Source: a bacterium (GTDB taxonomy: Bacteria; Planctomycetota; Planctomycetia; Kolteriales; Kolteriaceae). From it: a stretch of 64,000 bases of DNA. Below, in pieces: positions 7,827-17,703 of the stretch (the stretch's first letter is position 1; every line of letters starts with the position of its first letter). The notes beneath the pieces were generated by a model, which ran no database searches, was not told where the DNA came from, and saw only the letters and a program-made list of their open reading frames with translations. The translations under genes and the position numbers were made by a program. The DNA lies in NCBI GenBank assembly GCA_019753235.1, contig JAIELF010000025.1, forward strand, positions 1 through 64,000. The letters are read 5' to 3'.

Positions 7827-10325
7827 TTACAGCCCGAACTGCAAGATCAAGCCGGTAAAGACGACGGCGACCATGCTCATCAGCTTGATCAAGATGTTCA
7901 GCGAAGGGCCGCTGGTGTCCTTGAACGGATCGCCGACCGTGTCGCCGACCACGCCCGCTTTATGAGCCGGCGAGCCTTTGCCTCCGTGCGCGCCTCCTTC
8001 GATGTACTTCTTCGCGTTGTCCCACGCGCCGCCGGCGTTGGCCATCATGATGGCAACCACAAAGCCGGTCGAAACCGATCCGGCGAGAATCCCCACCGTA
8101 CCGGCCACGCCGAGACAGAGCCCCCCCACGACCGGGGCCGACAAGCCCAGGATCGACGGCATCAACATTTCATACTGAGCTGCCTGAGTGCTGATGCGAA
8201 CGCAAGCCGCGTAGTCGGGCTCGGCAGTTCCAGCCATAATGCCTGGAATCTCTTTGAACTGCCGTCGGACCTCGGCCACCATCTGACCGGCGGACCGGCC
8301 GACAGCGTTCATCGTCATGGCCGAGAAAAGCAGCACCAGCATGGCCCCCACCATCACACCGACTAACATCTTGGGATTCATCGGGTTGATGTCGAGCAGG
8401 TCAACAAAGTCACGAATTGTCGCACGCCCAATCGGAGCAAACCGATAGCCGATCTCCGGTCGATTCGGATCCAGGCGGAAACGAAGGTACGTTTGCATCG
8501 CGGGCTCTTGTGCTGCCGGCGCGGCTTCTGGCGCCGCGGCGTTCTTGGTCGCCGGCTCGTCCTTCCCCTTGCCCGGGACGAACAGATTTTTGCCGATGAC
8601 GACGTTCGAACCTGAACGAAGCGAGATCCCGTCTTTGACCGCCTCGGCCATCAGCTTTTTGTACTCATCGGGAGACTTTTCCTCGAGCTTGAGCACGCTG
8701 GCGATCTTGGTCTTGCCAAGCTGATCGTAGGTGATGCGAACCTGTTCGATGTAAGCAGCCAACAAGGCCAACGCCGTGAGCGCGGCCGATCCGATAGCGA
8801 AACCCTTCCCGATCGCCGCGGTCGTGTTGCCGAGCTTATCGAGCGCGTCGGTCTTCTCGCGAACGGAAGGATCTTGATGGGTCATCTCGGCATTGCCACC
8901 GGCGTTGTCGGCAATCGGGCCGTATGCATCGCTGGCCAGCGTGATTCCCAGCGTGCTGAGCATGCCGACCGCCGCCAACCCGATCCCGTAAAGACCCAGC
9001 GACATCAAACCCGGATCTGTAAAATCAAATCCAGTTGAGAATCCGTAAGCCATAATCGTCCCCAACCCCACAATCAAGGTTGGCATCCAAGTGCTCTGCA
9101 TACCCTCGGCAATACCAGAGATAATGACCGTGGCGGGGCCGAACTCCGCTTGGTCGGCAATGCGCTGCGTGGGTCCGAAAGCATCGCTGGTCGCATAACC
9201 GGTCCACATCGCAATAAGTACACCCGAGAGAACGCCGATCCCCAGAGCAATCGCCACTCCCCAATAGGAAAAGCCGAGGATGATCACCGTGAGGAGCATT
9301 CCCGTGGCGGCGCCCAGAATGGCACTGAGGTTGATGCCACGCTCGAGTGCGTGAAGCAATTCTTTTTGCGATGCCCCTTCTTCCGTCTTGACGAAGTAGA
9401 CGCCGAAGATCGAAACCAAGATACCGACGCCCGCGATGGCAAACGGAAGGATCACACCGCTCATCTGCAACTCACCCGAGCCTTCGCCGGACAAGCTGAA
9501 GGCGGAGACCGCCAGGGCTGCCGCCGCCAGGATCGAACCGCAGTACGATTCGAAGAGGTCGGCCCCCATACCCGCGACATCGCCTACATTGTCACCGACG
9601 TTGTCGGCAATGGTGGCAGGGTTACGAGGGTCGTCCTCGGGGATGCCCGATTCAACTTTGCCCACTAAGTCGGCCCCGACATCGGCCGCCTTGGTAAAAA
9701 TGCCGCCGCCGACGCGAGCGAACAGGGCCTGTGTGCTGGCCCCTAAACCGGCTGAGAGAAGCGTCGATGTCAATTCGACGAGTGAGAGCGAGCCATAACC
9801 AAATGCGGGCATCACCACCCATAGAAAGAAGAACCAGAAACAGCAGTTGAACAGCCCGAAGCCGACCACGGAGAGCCCCATCACCGCGCCGCTGCGGAAG
9901 GCAACCTGGAGTGCCTTGTTGAGAGAGGTCCGAGCGGCCGCGGCCGTCCGGTTGCTTGCCGCCGTCGCGGTCATCATGCCGAAATAGCCGGCCAGCGTGC
10001 TGAAAAAGCCACCGGTGAGAAATGCGATGGGAATCCACATCGATTGCCCGGTCGAGTGAGAGAGGGCCGCCAGAATGGTTGCAATGATCACAAAGACGAT
10101 CGTCACGACTCGATACTGTTGAGCGAGATAGGCCTTCGCTCCTTCGGTGACGAAACCCGCCACTCGAATCATGTCGGCGTCGCCCGGATCGGCTTGCTTC
10201 ATTTCGCGGTAAAACTTGAGGGCAAAATAGAGGCCGGCCAAAGAAGACCCGAGGCTCACCAACCACCAAAGAAGCCAGCTTGATACAGGGATTTCGGGGT
10301 TTGCCGCTAAGAGCACGTTTTCCAT
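7827..10325 (-). CDS. hppA: K+-stimulated membrane-bound pyrophosphatase (ion pump)
   Basis: This is an 832-residue multi-spanning membrane pyrophosphatase that couples PPi hydrolysis to Na+ and/or H+ export. The signature [11 protein letters not shown] is at 215-225, the [22 protein letters not shown] block follows at 231-252, and a second acidic site is near [12 protein letters not shown] (466-477). [10 protein letters not shown] (499-508) carries Ala rather than Lys, marking the K+-dependent subfamily, many members of which pump Na+. Residues about 532-640 form a hydrophilic Ala/Pro/Lys-rich insertion that makes the protein longer than the usual 660-700 residues. It is monocistronic and leftward. 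Confidence 0.95.
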   Translation of the reverse strand: MENVLLAANPEIPVSSWLLWWLVSLGSSLAGLYFALKFYREMKQADPGDADMIRVAGFVTEGAKAYLAQQYRVVTIVFVIIATILAALSHSTGQSMWIPIAFLTGGFFSTLAGYFGMMTATAASNRTAAAARTSLNKALQVAFRSGAVMGLSVVGFGLFNCCFWFFFLWVVMPAFGYGSLSLVELTSTLLSAGLGASTQALFARVGGGIFTKAADVGADLVGKVESGIPEDDPRNPATIADNVGDNVGDVAGMGADLFESYCGSILAAAALAVSAFSLSGEGSGELQMSGVILPFAIAGVGILVSIFGVYFVKTEEGASQKELLHALERGINLSAILGAATGMLLTVIILGFSYWGVAIALGIGVLSGVLIAMWTGYATSDAFGPTQRIADQAEFGPATVIISGIAEGMQSTWMPTLIVGLGTIMAYGFSTGFDFTDPGLMSLGLYGIGLAAVGMLSTLGITLASDAYGPIADNAGGNAEMTHQDPSVREKTDALDKLGNTTAAIGKGFAIGSAALTALALLAAYIEQVRITYDQLGKTKIASVLKLEEKSPDEYKKLMAEAVKDGISLRSGSNVVIGKNLFVPGKGKDEPATKNAAAPEAAPAAQEPAMQTYLRFRLDPNRPEIGYRFAPIGRATIRDFVDLLDINPMNPKMLVGVMVGAMLVLLFSAMTMNAVGRSAGQMVAEVRRQFKEIPGIMAGTAEPDYAACVRISTQAAQYEMLMPSILGLSAPVVGGLCLGVAGTVGILAGSVSTGFVVAIMMANAGGAWDNAKKYIEGGAHGGKGSPAHKAGVVGDTVGDPFKDTSGPSLNILIKLMSMVAVVFTGLILQFGL

Positions 10326-10383
10326 GGAACGAAAACTCCGCTAGTCGATGATGTCATCCAAGTGTCACGGGTCAGCCAAGAGA

Positions 10384-10400
10384 AGCCCCGCAGAGGGGCT
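10384..10400 (-). terminator. Hairpin between the 10576 gene and hppA
   Basis: Reading leftward, AGCCCC (10400-10395) pairs with GGGGCT (10389-10384) over a 5-base loop and is followed by the pyrimidine tract TCTCTT. It lies about 175 bases beyond the stop at 10576 and ahead of hppA. It probably separates the ABC transporter unit from hppA. Confidence 0.45.
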
Positions 10401-10575
10401 CGGCCAGAATTGCTGACGACCTCTCCTCGGTTGCGGAAAACCACCCGACCAAAGCTCTATTTTCCGCCCGCGGGATCGGTTCAAGCACCGGGGAGTTCTA
10501 TGGAAAGGCTTCAAGAAAAGCGAACAGGGTACCGTTTGGGCAGCGCCGTTTTGATTGTCCTGGCCTGGCGAGACT

Positions 10576-11898
10576 TTAGGGGGCCGGGGTATCGGGCGAC
10601 GGGGCCTTGGGAGGCTCGGCCCCTTCGAGTTGTCCCTTGACCAAGTCCTTGATTTCGTCGGCCGACTTCTGAACCTGGCTGGCCAGCGAATCACGCAAGG
10701 GAGGAACGAGGCCGTCGAATGGCCGTCGAACCGGGGTTGATCGGCCGACATGAGCGAGAAGCCTCAAGTAGTCGTCTTCCATCAATTGACAATCCTCTTT
10801 GAAGAGCATGTCTTCTCGGTATTCCTCGGTCTTCTCCATCACCCCCCGCCAAAGAGGGAGCCCTTTCTCAAAAAACTCAAGCGACTTAGCATAGGCGCCA
10901 CTTTCGCGAGCCTTATTGGCTTGGAAGATCGCCTCGCGGGCCGACTGCAGTTCTGGAAGAGCTTCTGTTTGACAACGAATCTTCCAGTGGTCGTACTTCA
11001 CCATGCGGTTGTAATGATACCGCCAATGCTTCTCTTCGGGGGTCAGCGCTTCCATCTCGCTGGGTGAGTACTCGAGCCTAAAGAGAAGATCCTTACTTCG
11101 GTCCTTCCCACCCAAAAGGCCGAACTGAACCCAATCGCGGTAGGCCAATTGCCAACCTTCCCCGATCCGCGGGCCGAAACTCCCTTCGTCAGCCAATGTC
11201 TCCGCGTAGTACGATCGCGACAGCGCGGGCCGACAAAGAAAAGGATGTGGCGCCATGCGTTTGGGGGGAATGTTCTGCGAGAGAACCGTTCCGTTGGCTC
11301 GTGTGAACCAATCGTACGCCACCAAATAGTTATCCTTGACGCCTGATTGGCTTTGCACGAAGTCCAAATCTTCATCGTTGCGAAAGAGTTCGCGGAGATA
11401 TCTTTTCTCGTCACTCTGCCCGAATCGCGTGAAATACATGTAGCCGACGTACCATTCGAGATCGGATTTACTCCGATTGGTCTCGGTGGCGGCCTTCATG
11501 AAATCAATACCCTTCTCGATCCAATAATATTTATCCCGAACACCTTCCCACTCAGCGGCGATGTTAAAAGCAAAATTCCAGGATTGAAATTCCCAAGGAC
11601 TATAGAAGTGGGGCTGCAATAGAGTGATGCTCTTGACGATCGGTTCAATCTCGAAGAAGCGACCTTGCTTCTGCAGGTCCTGGGCTTGATGCCACAACAG
11701 GGTGACCGCCACGCCACGAAACCCACCGAGCACCAGTTGGGCTGTCCCGCTGACCGGATTGACTCGGCCCAGGCTCTCTTGCGAGATCTGCAATCGGCGT
11801 TGCATGGTATCCAGCGAACGCCCAACCCAGATCATGAGCGTAAAAAGAACCACCATGCTGACGAGGTACTGAACCTTTCGTCGTCGAGCCTTGTTCAT
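10576..11898 (-). CDS. Conserved hypothetical membrane-anchored protein of the ABC transporter unit
   Basis: This is a 440-residue protein. Residues 1-9 are basic (MNKARRRKV), a single transmembrane segment spans about 10-28, and the rest is a soluble, helix-rich, Trp/Tyr/Glu-rich region with TPR-like spacing. The tail is a Pro/Ala-rich low-complexity segment. The ATG at 11898 overlaps the permease stop (ATGA), so translation is coupled and the protein probably works with that transporter. I do not recognise a catalytic motif. Similar proteins beside ABC-2 transporters are familiar in planctomycetes (family recollection, not checked). Confidence 0.75.
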   Translation of the reverse strand: MNKARRRKVQYLVSMVVLFTLMIWVGRSLDTMQRRLQISQESLGRVNPVSGTAQLVLGGFRGVAVTLLWHQAQDLQKQGRFFEIEPIVKSITLLQPHFYSPWEFQSWNFAFNIAAEWEGVRDKYYWIEKGIDFMKAATETNRSKSDLEWYVGYMYFTRFGQSDEKRYLRELFRNDEDLDFVQSQSGVKDNYLVAYDWFTRANGTVLSQNIPPKRMAPHPFLCRPALSRSYYAETLADEGSFGPRIGEGWQLAYRDWVQFGLLGGKDRSKDLLFRLEYSPSEMEALTPEEKHWRYHYNRMVKYDHWKIRCQTEALPELQSAREAIFQANKARESGAYAKSLEFFEKGLPLWRGVMEKTEEYREDMLFKEDCQLMEDDYLRLLAHVGRSTPVRRPFDGLVPPLRDSLASQVQKSADEIKDLVKGQLEGAEPPKAPSPDTPAP

Positions 11899-13556
11899 GC
11901 CGCGGTCTCCCGACCCCGAAACAGAAAGTATCCAACAATAATGACGGGAATGACATAACCGACCACTAAGAGTGCGTTCCGCATCATGAGCCACGAGGGA
12001 ATATCAAAGCCACTCGCGACGTACTCGGCTGTTTCAATGGTGCTAAGATCGGGAACAACCGCGCCGACGGCGGCTAAGAAGCGGGTGAGGATCGGATCGA
12101 AGATATTGATGACCGATCGGATGAAGCCCTGCTCGATGTCGGCCTGTTGATTCATTTGTGTCACCAATCGGACGAGCGACTCGATCGGTCCGCCGCCGAG
12201 AATCTTACCGCCGGCAACTTCCATTAAGAAGTTGTGGACCAGTCCCACAACATACGCGCCAATAGTAAAGATCACCGTGACGAAGCCGTTGAGGACGGTA
12301 CTTGCCGAGACCGCGACACTCGTCAGAAATAACATTTTCAGCCAAAGCGTGATGAGCCCTTTGATGAAGTTCCATTCGAATGATTGCTCGCGAGCCAACA
12401 AAAAGAGATCGTGCTTGGCCATCCCGATGTATTGATTGCGCGTAACGCACTGAGCGCGGACAAGAACCTGGCCGCTCGAGAGGACTGATGTCGGGATGGT
12501 GATTTCCGTGAGACGATTGTTGTTGACGCGGAAAGCTCGGTCGAATTTGTTCTGCGGATTCTGGAGATCAATAAAATCCAACGACGCCCAGACGCCGGAA
12601 CTCTCGTCTTCGTCGCGGGTTGGATTCCCCTTCGTGGTCTTGAAGACATCAAAAGTCATACCGACTTTCGTCCGATCGACGCCCGCGAACTGTTTCGGAT
12701 TGAAGGTGAAAAACCATCGAACCTCGTCCGGCGTATCCCCTTCGATGTGACTTCGATAATTCCATTCACGCCCGACGTTGGTCCCCGCGAGGCCGGCAAC
12801 ACCCTGTTTGATGAAATAGAAGGGACTTGAATTAGGATCTTCTACCTTCGCATAGACCGGCACCCGGGCCGTCCACTGATCACGAAGAACTTGATCGGAA
12901 ACCTGGTAGTAGATGTAAGCGAGACTGACCCCTCCCATCACCAGAATAACGATGGTGAAGACAATCATGAATCCGAGAACTCGACCGACAATGAACTCGA
13001 TTCGACGAATCGGTTTGGTCACGACCGTTTGAATGGTTCGAGACTTCAGATCGTTGGGAATGCTCATGCCGACGACAAACAGAACCATCGGCAACAGCAG
13101 CCAACCGATCGTCGTGTTGGTAAAGCCCACGAGGTACAGAAGCTGACCCTCCTCGGCTTTCGGGAGATACCAGCCTGCGAATAGGAAGGGAACCAGAAAC
13201 AAGAGCAAGACATACAACACGCGCCGTCGAATTGACTCTTGAATGGCCAGGCGAGCGATCGCCCAGACTCGCCGAATCCCCAGTGGTAGAGCGACAATTT
13301 CGAGCAAACCGACGGCCAAACTCCGGACCGTTCCCAAGATCCCCCCCAGGATGGCGATCGGCAAGCCGACCATCGCTGCCATGAATCCCCGAGAGGAAAG
13401 CGTGTCTTGAAAACGGATGATGATGTCGCGAAAACTCGCCACTCCCAGGCCCAGCAGCACCAGAATCAGCAGCGTTTGACCCCAATAGGCCAGCGCGCCT
13501 TGCAGCACCGGCCATTGCGTTAAGTCGGGGAACTCTTGTTCGATCGTCATGGTCAC
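11895..13556 (-). CDS. ABC-2 type transporter permease
   Basis: This is a 553-residue permease. An N-terminal transmembrane segment is followed by an amphipathic stretch resembling the ABC-2 coupling region (GIRRVWAIARLAIQESIRRRV, about 92-112). Further spans run to about residue 215, then come a hydrophilic extracytoplasmic domain of about 200 residues (roughly 215-410) and C-terminal spans. The large external domain is unlike plain NatB-type permeases and recalls gliding or efflux ABC-2 systems. It lies 56 bases downstream of the ATPase gene and overlaps the next gene by 4 bases. The transported substrate is unknown. Confidence 0.85.
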   Translation of the reverse strand: MTMTIEQEFPDLTQWPVLQGALAYWGQTLLILVLLGLGVASFRDIIIRFQDTLSSRGFMAAMVGLPIAILGGILGTVRSLAVGLLEIVALPLGIRRVWAIARLAIQESIRRRVLYVLLLFLVPFLFAGWYLPKAEEGQLLYLVGFTNTTIGWLLLPMVLFVVGMSIPNDLKSRTIQTVVTKPIRRIEFIVGRVLGFMIVFTIVILVMGGVSLAYIYYQVSDQVLRDQWTARVPVYAKVEDPNSSPFYFIKQGVAGLAGTNVGREWNYRSHIEGDTPDEVRWFFTFNPKQFAGVDRTKVGMTFDVFKTTKGNPTRDEDESSGVWASLDFIDLQNPQNKFDRAFRVNNNRLTEITIPTSVLSSGQVLVRAQCVTRNQYIGMAKHDLFLLAREQSFEWNFIKGLITLWLKMLFLTSVAVSASTVLNGFVTVIFTIGAYVVGLVHNFLMEVAGGKILGGGPIESLVRLVTQMNQQADIEQGFIRSVINIFDPILTRFLAAVGAVVPDLSTIETAEYVASGFDIPSWLMMRNALLVVGYVIPVIIVGYFLFRGRETAA

Positions 13557-13612
13557 TCACTTGTCGTCGCTTGTCAGTGAAGGCGAATCATCGGGAAAAC
13601 GGAACTCGAACA

Positions 13613-14542
13613 TCAGCGTTGATCCGAAACCGAAGCAGGGTCCGCCTTCTCGCTGGATCGCTCCGGAAGATATCGGCGACCCGGATGAGCCTGACTTTCG
13701 CGGACGATGCGAAGAAAGAGATCTTCCAGCGTCGTCGAAGGATGGCCCATCGATTCCAGCGTCGCGCCATCTCCGGCGATGATCTCTCGGATCCGTTCTT
13801 TGGCGGAATCCGACAGGCCTCGTGCTCGGACTTCCGTGAGATCCTGAATCTCCAGAAGATCGCTGACCCGACCGTATTCTTTGAGTTCGCCTTGATGGAG
13901 GATGGCCACCCGGTCGCAGACGTCTTGCACATCCGCCAGAAGGTGACTGCACATCACGATGGTTTTCCCCTTGGCCCGCAGATCGAGAATCAGATCCTTC
14001 ATCTCGCGAGTTCCGATCGGATCCAAACCCGAGGTCGGCTCATCGAGAAAAACCACTTCGGGATCGTTGATGAGAGCCTGGGCCAACCCAATGCGTCGGG
14101 CCATCCCCTTCGAGTACTCTTTGACCAGACGCTTGCGAGCATGATTAAGACCGACCTGCTCGATGAGCGCGGCCGAGCGTCGCCGGCGTTCGGCTCGGCT
14201 CATGTTGAAGAGACGTCCGTAGAATTCGAGCGTCTCCTCGGCGGAGAGGAACTTGTAGAGGTACGACTCTTCGGGCAAGTAACCGATCTTCTCGAACTTG
14301 TTGACGTCGTCGGCCCCCTTCCCGAGGACGAGCGCGTCGCCACTGGTCGGAAAGAGCAGGCCGAGCAGAAGCTTGATGGTGGTGGTCTTGCCCGACCCGT
14401 TCGGCCCCAAAAGGCCGAAGATCTCGCCGCGCTCGACGGTCATGCTTAACGACCGGAGCGCTTCGACTTTCTTTCGGCCCCAGAAATCACGGTAGATTTT
14501 GGTGAGGTTTCGGGCCTCGACCACGACTTCGCCGGCACCCAT
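13613..14542 (-). CDS. ABC transporter ATP-binding protein
   Basis: This is a 309-residue single-NBD protein. Walker A is [10 protein letters not shown] (46-55), the Q-loop region reads [10 protein letters not shown] with Glu in place of the usual Gln, the signature is YSKGMARR (143-150), Walker B is [10 protein letters not shown] (163-172), and the H-loop His is H200 in MCSHLL. The long variant C-terminus (beyond 230) is typical of CcmA/NatA-like exporters. It is the first gene of a three-gene leftward unit with the permease and the membrane-anchored protein. It energises an ABC-2 exporter whose substrate is not evident. Confidence 0.92.
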   Translation of the reverse strand: MGAGEVVVEARNLTKIYRDFWGRKKVEALRSLSMTVERGEIFGLLGPNGSGKTTTIKLLLGLLFPTSGDALVLGKGADDVNKFEKIGYLPEESYLYKFLSAEETLEFYGRLFNMSRAERRRRSAALIEQVGLNHARKRLVKEYSKGMARRIGLAQALINDPEVVFLDEPTSGLDPIGTREMKDLILDLRAKGKTIVMCSHLLADVQDVCDRVAILHQGELKEYGRVSDLLEIQDLTEVRARGLSDSAKERIREIIAGDGATLESMGHPSTTLEDLFLRIVRESQAHPGRRYLPERSSEKADPASVSDQR

Positions 14543-14895
14543 GAAGAATTTTGCCTCACTTTTTCCAACGTGATGTAGGTGAACCCAATTGGGTGTATCG
14601 TTCTCTCGGTCGGCTGGTAAAGAACTCGCTCAAAAAGGAGCTTCGGGAAGGCCCCTGTAGCCTGCTCCCTCGTCGAACAGCGTCTCTCTCGGTCATGCCC
14701 CCATCGTGACGACCGATTGCTGTCCACCCCCACCGAAGGGGCGACCCCTGCAGATACGTCGCTGCCAGCCGATCTGTTCACGGCAAGGGGAGTCAATCAG
14801 GCACGAAGAGGTCGATTCAAAACGAAACGCCGACCTTTTTAGGCCGGCGCCGCGATTTCAAACTAAGAACGCCAGTCGTCCACTGGCCAGACTTG
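14543..14895. other. Intergenic region between rpsN and the ABC transporter unit
   Basis: No gene is seen. The rpsN terminator sits at its right end (14816-14849). The remainder probably holds the promoter of the ABC ATPase gene. A short AGGGG/CCCCT hairpin (14737-14749) is the only other structure noticed. Confidence 0.45.
14816..14849 (-). terminator. Intrinsic terminator of rpsN
   Basis: Reading leftward, CGCCGGCC (14849-14842) pairs with GGTCGGCG (14835-14828), with one G-T pair and a 6-base TAAAAA loop, and is followed by TTTCGTTTTG. It lies 47 bases after the rpsN stop. Confidence 0.75.
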
Positions 14896-15165
14896 TTACC
14901 AGCTGCTCTTCTTCATGCCGGGAATCTTCCCTTCGTGGGCCAATTTCCGGAGCATGATTCGGGAGATGCCGAACTTTCGGTAAACGGCTCGGCTGCGGCC
15001 GGTCAGTCGGCACATCAGCCTCCATCGCGTGGGGCTCGAGTTACGAGGGAGCTTCGCCAAACCGAACCAATCGCCTGCCTTCTTCAGTTCCGCTCTCTTG
15101 GCGGCATACTTTTTGATGAGGCGCTTGATGTGATTCATTCGTTCAACGGTCGACTTACAGGCCAT
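14896..15165 (-). CDS. rpsN: 30S ribosomal protein S14
   Basis: This is an 89-residue S14 with the recognisable core [18 protein letters not shown] and the conserved C-terminus [10 protein letters not shown]. It lacks the paired CxxC zinc ligands of the ~61-residue zinc form, so it is a zinc-independent (C-minus) S14. The ATG at 15165 begins [10 protein letters not shown], is preceded by GGGGAGAG, and gives the family length; the upstream extension is not S14-like. It is a single gene outside the usual spc operon, with its own terminator. The leader carries a 9-bp hairpin and tandem repeats that could regulate it. Confidence 0.95.
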   Translation of the reverse strand: MACKSTVERMNHIKRLIKKYAAKRAELKKAGDWFGLAKLPRNSSPTRWRLMCRLTGRSRAVYRKFGISRIMLRKLAHEGKIPGMKKSSW

Positions 15166-15188
15166 CCATCTCTCCCCGTACGCGAACC

Positions 15189-15222
15189 GATAGGCCGGCA
15201 AAAAGCCAGCCATCGGCCTATC
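15189..15222 (-). promoter_or_regulatory. Leader hairpin upstream of rpsN
   Basis: GATAGGCCG (15189-15197) and CGGCCTATC (15214-15222) are perfect 9-base arms with a 16-base loop, ending 24 bases before the rpsN ATG. The loop contains AAAAA between GGC and GCC, allowing an alternative shorter hairpin. A leader element controlling S14 is plausible but unproven. Confidence 0.45.
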
Positions 15223-15226
15223 AATC

Positions 15227-15258
15227 AAACTAATCGGAAACTAATCGAAACTATCTCG
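15227..15258. repeat. Three tandem ~11-bp repeats in the rpsN promoter region
   Basis: The units AAACTAATCGG (15227), AAACTAATCGA (15238) and the degenerate AAACTATCTCG (15248) follow each other at 10-11-base spacing, so they lie on one face of the helix. Their position just upstream of the rpsN leader hairpin suggests a protein-binding array or promoter element. Confidence 0.55.
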
Positions 15259-15376
15259 AACCGCCCGTCCTGCGACGATGCTGGGTTTCATCTCTATTCC
15301 CGAGCCTCTCGTTGTAGCGATCGGCAGACCGGGAGTCTAGTCCCGCCCGCGCTTGCCATCAGGAGGAAGGGAGTGT

Positions 15377-15721
15377 TTATTTCTGGGTCGAAACGACTTC
15401 AGAGGGGTAGCCCGCCGTTTTGAGCTCGGCCACGGTTTGGCCGGCATTGAACGCCCCCTCTTCGACCATCAAATGAGCCTCTTTCGCATCGAAGTCGACC
15501 TTAGCGCTCTTCACGCCCGGGGTGCTGGCGAGGATTTTCTCAACCTTCTTCGCACATCCCTCGGCACACATCATGTCGTTCACGGTCAGGACGACCGACT
15601 TTCCCTCGGAAAGGCTGGTTTGGGAGGTGGGAGTTTTCCCCTCTGATTTGCCCTTACTGGGGCATTCTTCGTTGCAGCCTACCATGGCAAACGCCGCCAA
15701 CATGCACGCCCATCGTTTCAT
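15377..15721 (-). CDS. HMA (heavy-metal-associated) domain lipoprotein
   Basis: This is a 114-residue exported protein. The start at 15721 gives MKRWACMLAAFAMVGC, a signal peptide with a lipobox-like MVGC, so it is probably lipid-anchored. A Ser/Lys/Thr-rich linker precedes an HMA domain (about 43-110) with the characteristic beta-alpha-beta-beta-alpha-beta layout (VVLTVNDMMC, then GVKSAKVDFDAKEA). The metal motif reads CAEGC, i.e. CxxxC rather than the canonical CxxC, so copper binding may be altered. The upstream in-frame extension lacks coding features. It is leftward, 110 bases downstream of the histidine kinase. Confidence 0.85.
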   Translation of the reverse strand: MKRWACMLAAFAMVGCNEECPSKGKSEGKTPTSQTSLSEGKSVVLTVNDMMCAEGCAKKVEKILASTPGVKSAKVDFDAKEAHLMVEEGAFNAGQTVAELKTAGYPSEVVSTQK

Positions 15722-15831
15722 AACAGATTCTCCACTTCTCCAGACATTTCTTCGGCCCCTCTTATGGTAGCGGGCACCAGACGAACCGCCAACAGACCTT
15801 TCCGCTGGCTTGCGGGCAAAACAGGGCGGTT

Positions 15832-17703
15832 TTAGTCCGCAGGGGGTCCGATCGCGCGAGGTCCTGTCCGCGAAAGAAGATCCTCCTGCGGAAGCTGGGT
15901 CCGGACTGGCATCTCGATGGTAAAGCACGCCCCTTTGCCCGGCTCGCTGTCGACGCGAATCTGCCCGCCGTGCTCCTGGACGATTTTCTGGCTTACCGCC
16001 AATCCGAGCCCGGTCCCCTTGGAACCCTTCGTCGAATGGAAGATCTGAAAGATCCGGTCCTTGGCGTCGGGCGGGATGCCGGGCCCGTTGTCGCGAATGG
16101 AAATGTCGAGATATCGTCCGTTCGAGGCAAGCTCGGTCTTGATTTTGAGCGTGCGAGGCGGGTCGATCTCATCAAGGGCATCAATGGCATTGGAAATGAC
16201 GTTCAGAAGGACGCGGTGAATACCATCACTATCCATCGCCATTCGATCAAGCGTCGAGTCGAGTTCTAAATCGACTCCGATGTGCGACTCGTCCATCCTT
16301 GCTTTGAGGAGTTCGAGAACGTCGGCAATGAGTTGGTTGATCTCGATCATGTCGAAGGTCGGCTCGCGCTCTTTCGAAAAGCTGAGCATGTCCATCACTA
16401 GGTTGTAGATCTTGTCCTGATTCTTTTGGACGACCTTCCATCCTTGTTCGATGAGAGGATGTTGATGGCCTTCGATTCCCATGTTGACGAGGTAGCTTCC
16501 GCTGCGAAGGCCCTGCAGGATGTTCTTAATGTGATGACTCAACGTGGCGATGGTTTGACCCACGGCCGCCAATCGCTCCGCTTGCAGGGATGCCTCGTAA
16601 AATCGAGTATCTTCGATGGCGACGCCCGCTTGATACGCGATCGCCACCATCAATCGAAGATGGTTGTCGTGCAGCTTCGTCGGCTTTTGGGTTCGCAAAA
16701 CGTCTGTTCCATTGCTTTTCGTATCGATGTAGAGGACGCCGAGATTCTCGTGCCTTCCCGCAAGCGGAACGCAAATTGCCTCGCGAATGCCTAGCTCGGC
16801 AATACTCTCGGAGGCGTTAAACCTCGCGTCCTGCATGGCGTCGGCGACAATCACTCCTTCTTGCTTTTCCACGACAAAGTCGGCAATGGTTCGGCTAATG
16901 ACGATGCGCTCGCTTTCGTCGGCCCCAGGGGCGTAGCGAACCGCTCGGGGCTGAAGAAATCCGGTCTCGACATCGTTGAGCATGATGCAAGCTCGGTCGG
17001 GTCCGACGGCGGCAAAAGCAAGGTCCAGGATTTTCTCGAGCAACTCATCAACATCGGTGACGCGCCGAATCGCCTCGCTGACTTCGTAAAGGGTGTTCAA
17101 ATTGGAAAGCGAATCGCGAAGCCATTCCGAACCGGTATTCTCCGCTTTCGAAAATACATCCCCCCAATGGGATTGCTTCAAGCTCGACAGGATGGCCGAC
17201 CCATCGGTGGAGCTCCCTGCCGAGGTCATTCGAATCTTGTCGGCCAAGTCGGGCTTGGGAGAGCTGGCATCGGAAGTAAAAATCATCTCCGTTTGGCCGC
17301 ACCGGACTCGGTCCCCGGTCTTGACCAGTGCGTATTGGATTCGCTCGCCGTTGAGGTACGTGCCGTTGGAGCTTTGCAAATCGTAGACGATGAAGCCGTT
17401 GGTCGTTTTGCGGATCTCGGCATGGTGGCGGGATATCTCGCCGTCGTGCAGGCGAATGGTGCTGGTCGCGTCACGGCCAATCGTCGGACGGTCGACCGTC
17501 AAGTCGTACCGGCGTCCTTTATCAGGCCCTTTAATGACCGTCAGTGAGGCCAAACGCTCACTCCCTTGCTCAACAGATGAAAACGACCTGCCGGACGCGT
17601 CGATCGAACGACCAACCGACTCTGACGACACGGGACCATCTTTGTGGAACGAGAGGGTCCTGGCCAACCCGACTTGCTTGATTGTTGCCTGCCGTCGGCT
17701 CAC
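15832..17703 (-). CDS. FHA-GAF sensor histidine kinase
   Basis: This is a 623-residue cytoplasmic hybrid sensor. The FHA domain spans about 52-142 (TIGRDATSTIRL, SRHH, NGTYLNG), a GAF domain about 205-365, and the kinase core 375-600. The phosphoacceptor is in LSHHIKN (H390/H391), the N box is NVISNAIDAL (501-510), G1 is DNGPGIP (538-544), the F box is FQIFHSTKG and G2 is GTGLGL (563-568). There are no transmembrane segments, so the signal is internal, perhaps phosphothreonine proteins through the FHA. The start appears to be GTG at 17703. No response regulator is adjacent, making it an orphan kinase. Confidence 0.9.
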   Translation of the reverse strand: MSRRQATIKQVGLARTLSFHKDGPVSSESVGRSIDASGRSFSSVEQGSERLASLTVIKGPDKGRRYDLTVDRPTIGRDATSTIRLHDGEISRHHAEIRKTTNGFIVYDLQSSNGTYLNGERIQYALVKTGDRVRCGQTEMIFTSDASSPKPDLADKIRMTSAGSSTDGSAILSSLKQSHWGDVFSKAENTGSEWLRDSLSNLNTLYEVSEAIRRVTDVDELLEKILDLAFAAVGPDRACIMLNDVETGFLQPRAVRYAPGADESERIVISRTIADFVVEKQEGVIVADAMQDARFNASESIAELGIREAICVPLAGRHENLGVLYIDTKSNGTDVLRTQKPTKLHDNHLRLMVAIAYQAGVAIEDTRFYEASLQAERLAAVGQTIATLSHHIKNILQGLRSGSYLVNMGIEGHQHPLIEQGWKVVQKNQDKIYNLVMDMLSFSKEREPTFDMIEINQLIADVLELLKARMDESHIGVDLELDSTLDRMAMDSDGIHRVLLNVISNAIDALDEIDPPRTLKIKTELASNGRYLDISIRDNGPGIPPDAKDRIFQIFHSTKGSKGTGLGLAVSQKIVQEHGGQIRVDSEPGKGACFTIEMPVRTQLPQEDLLSRTGPRAIGPPAD

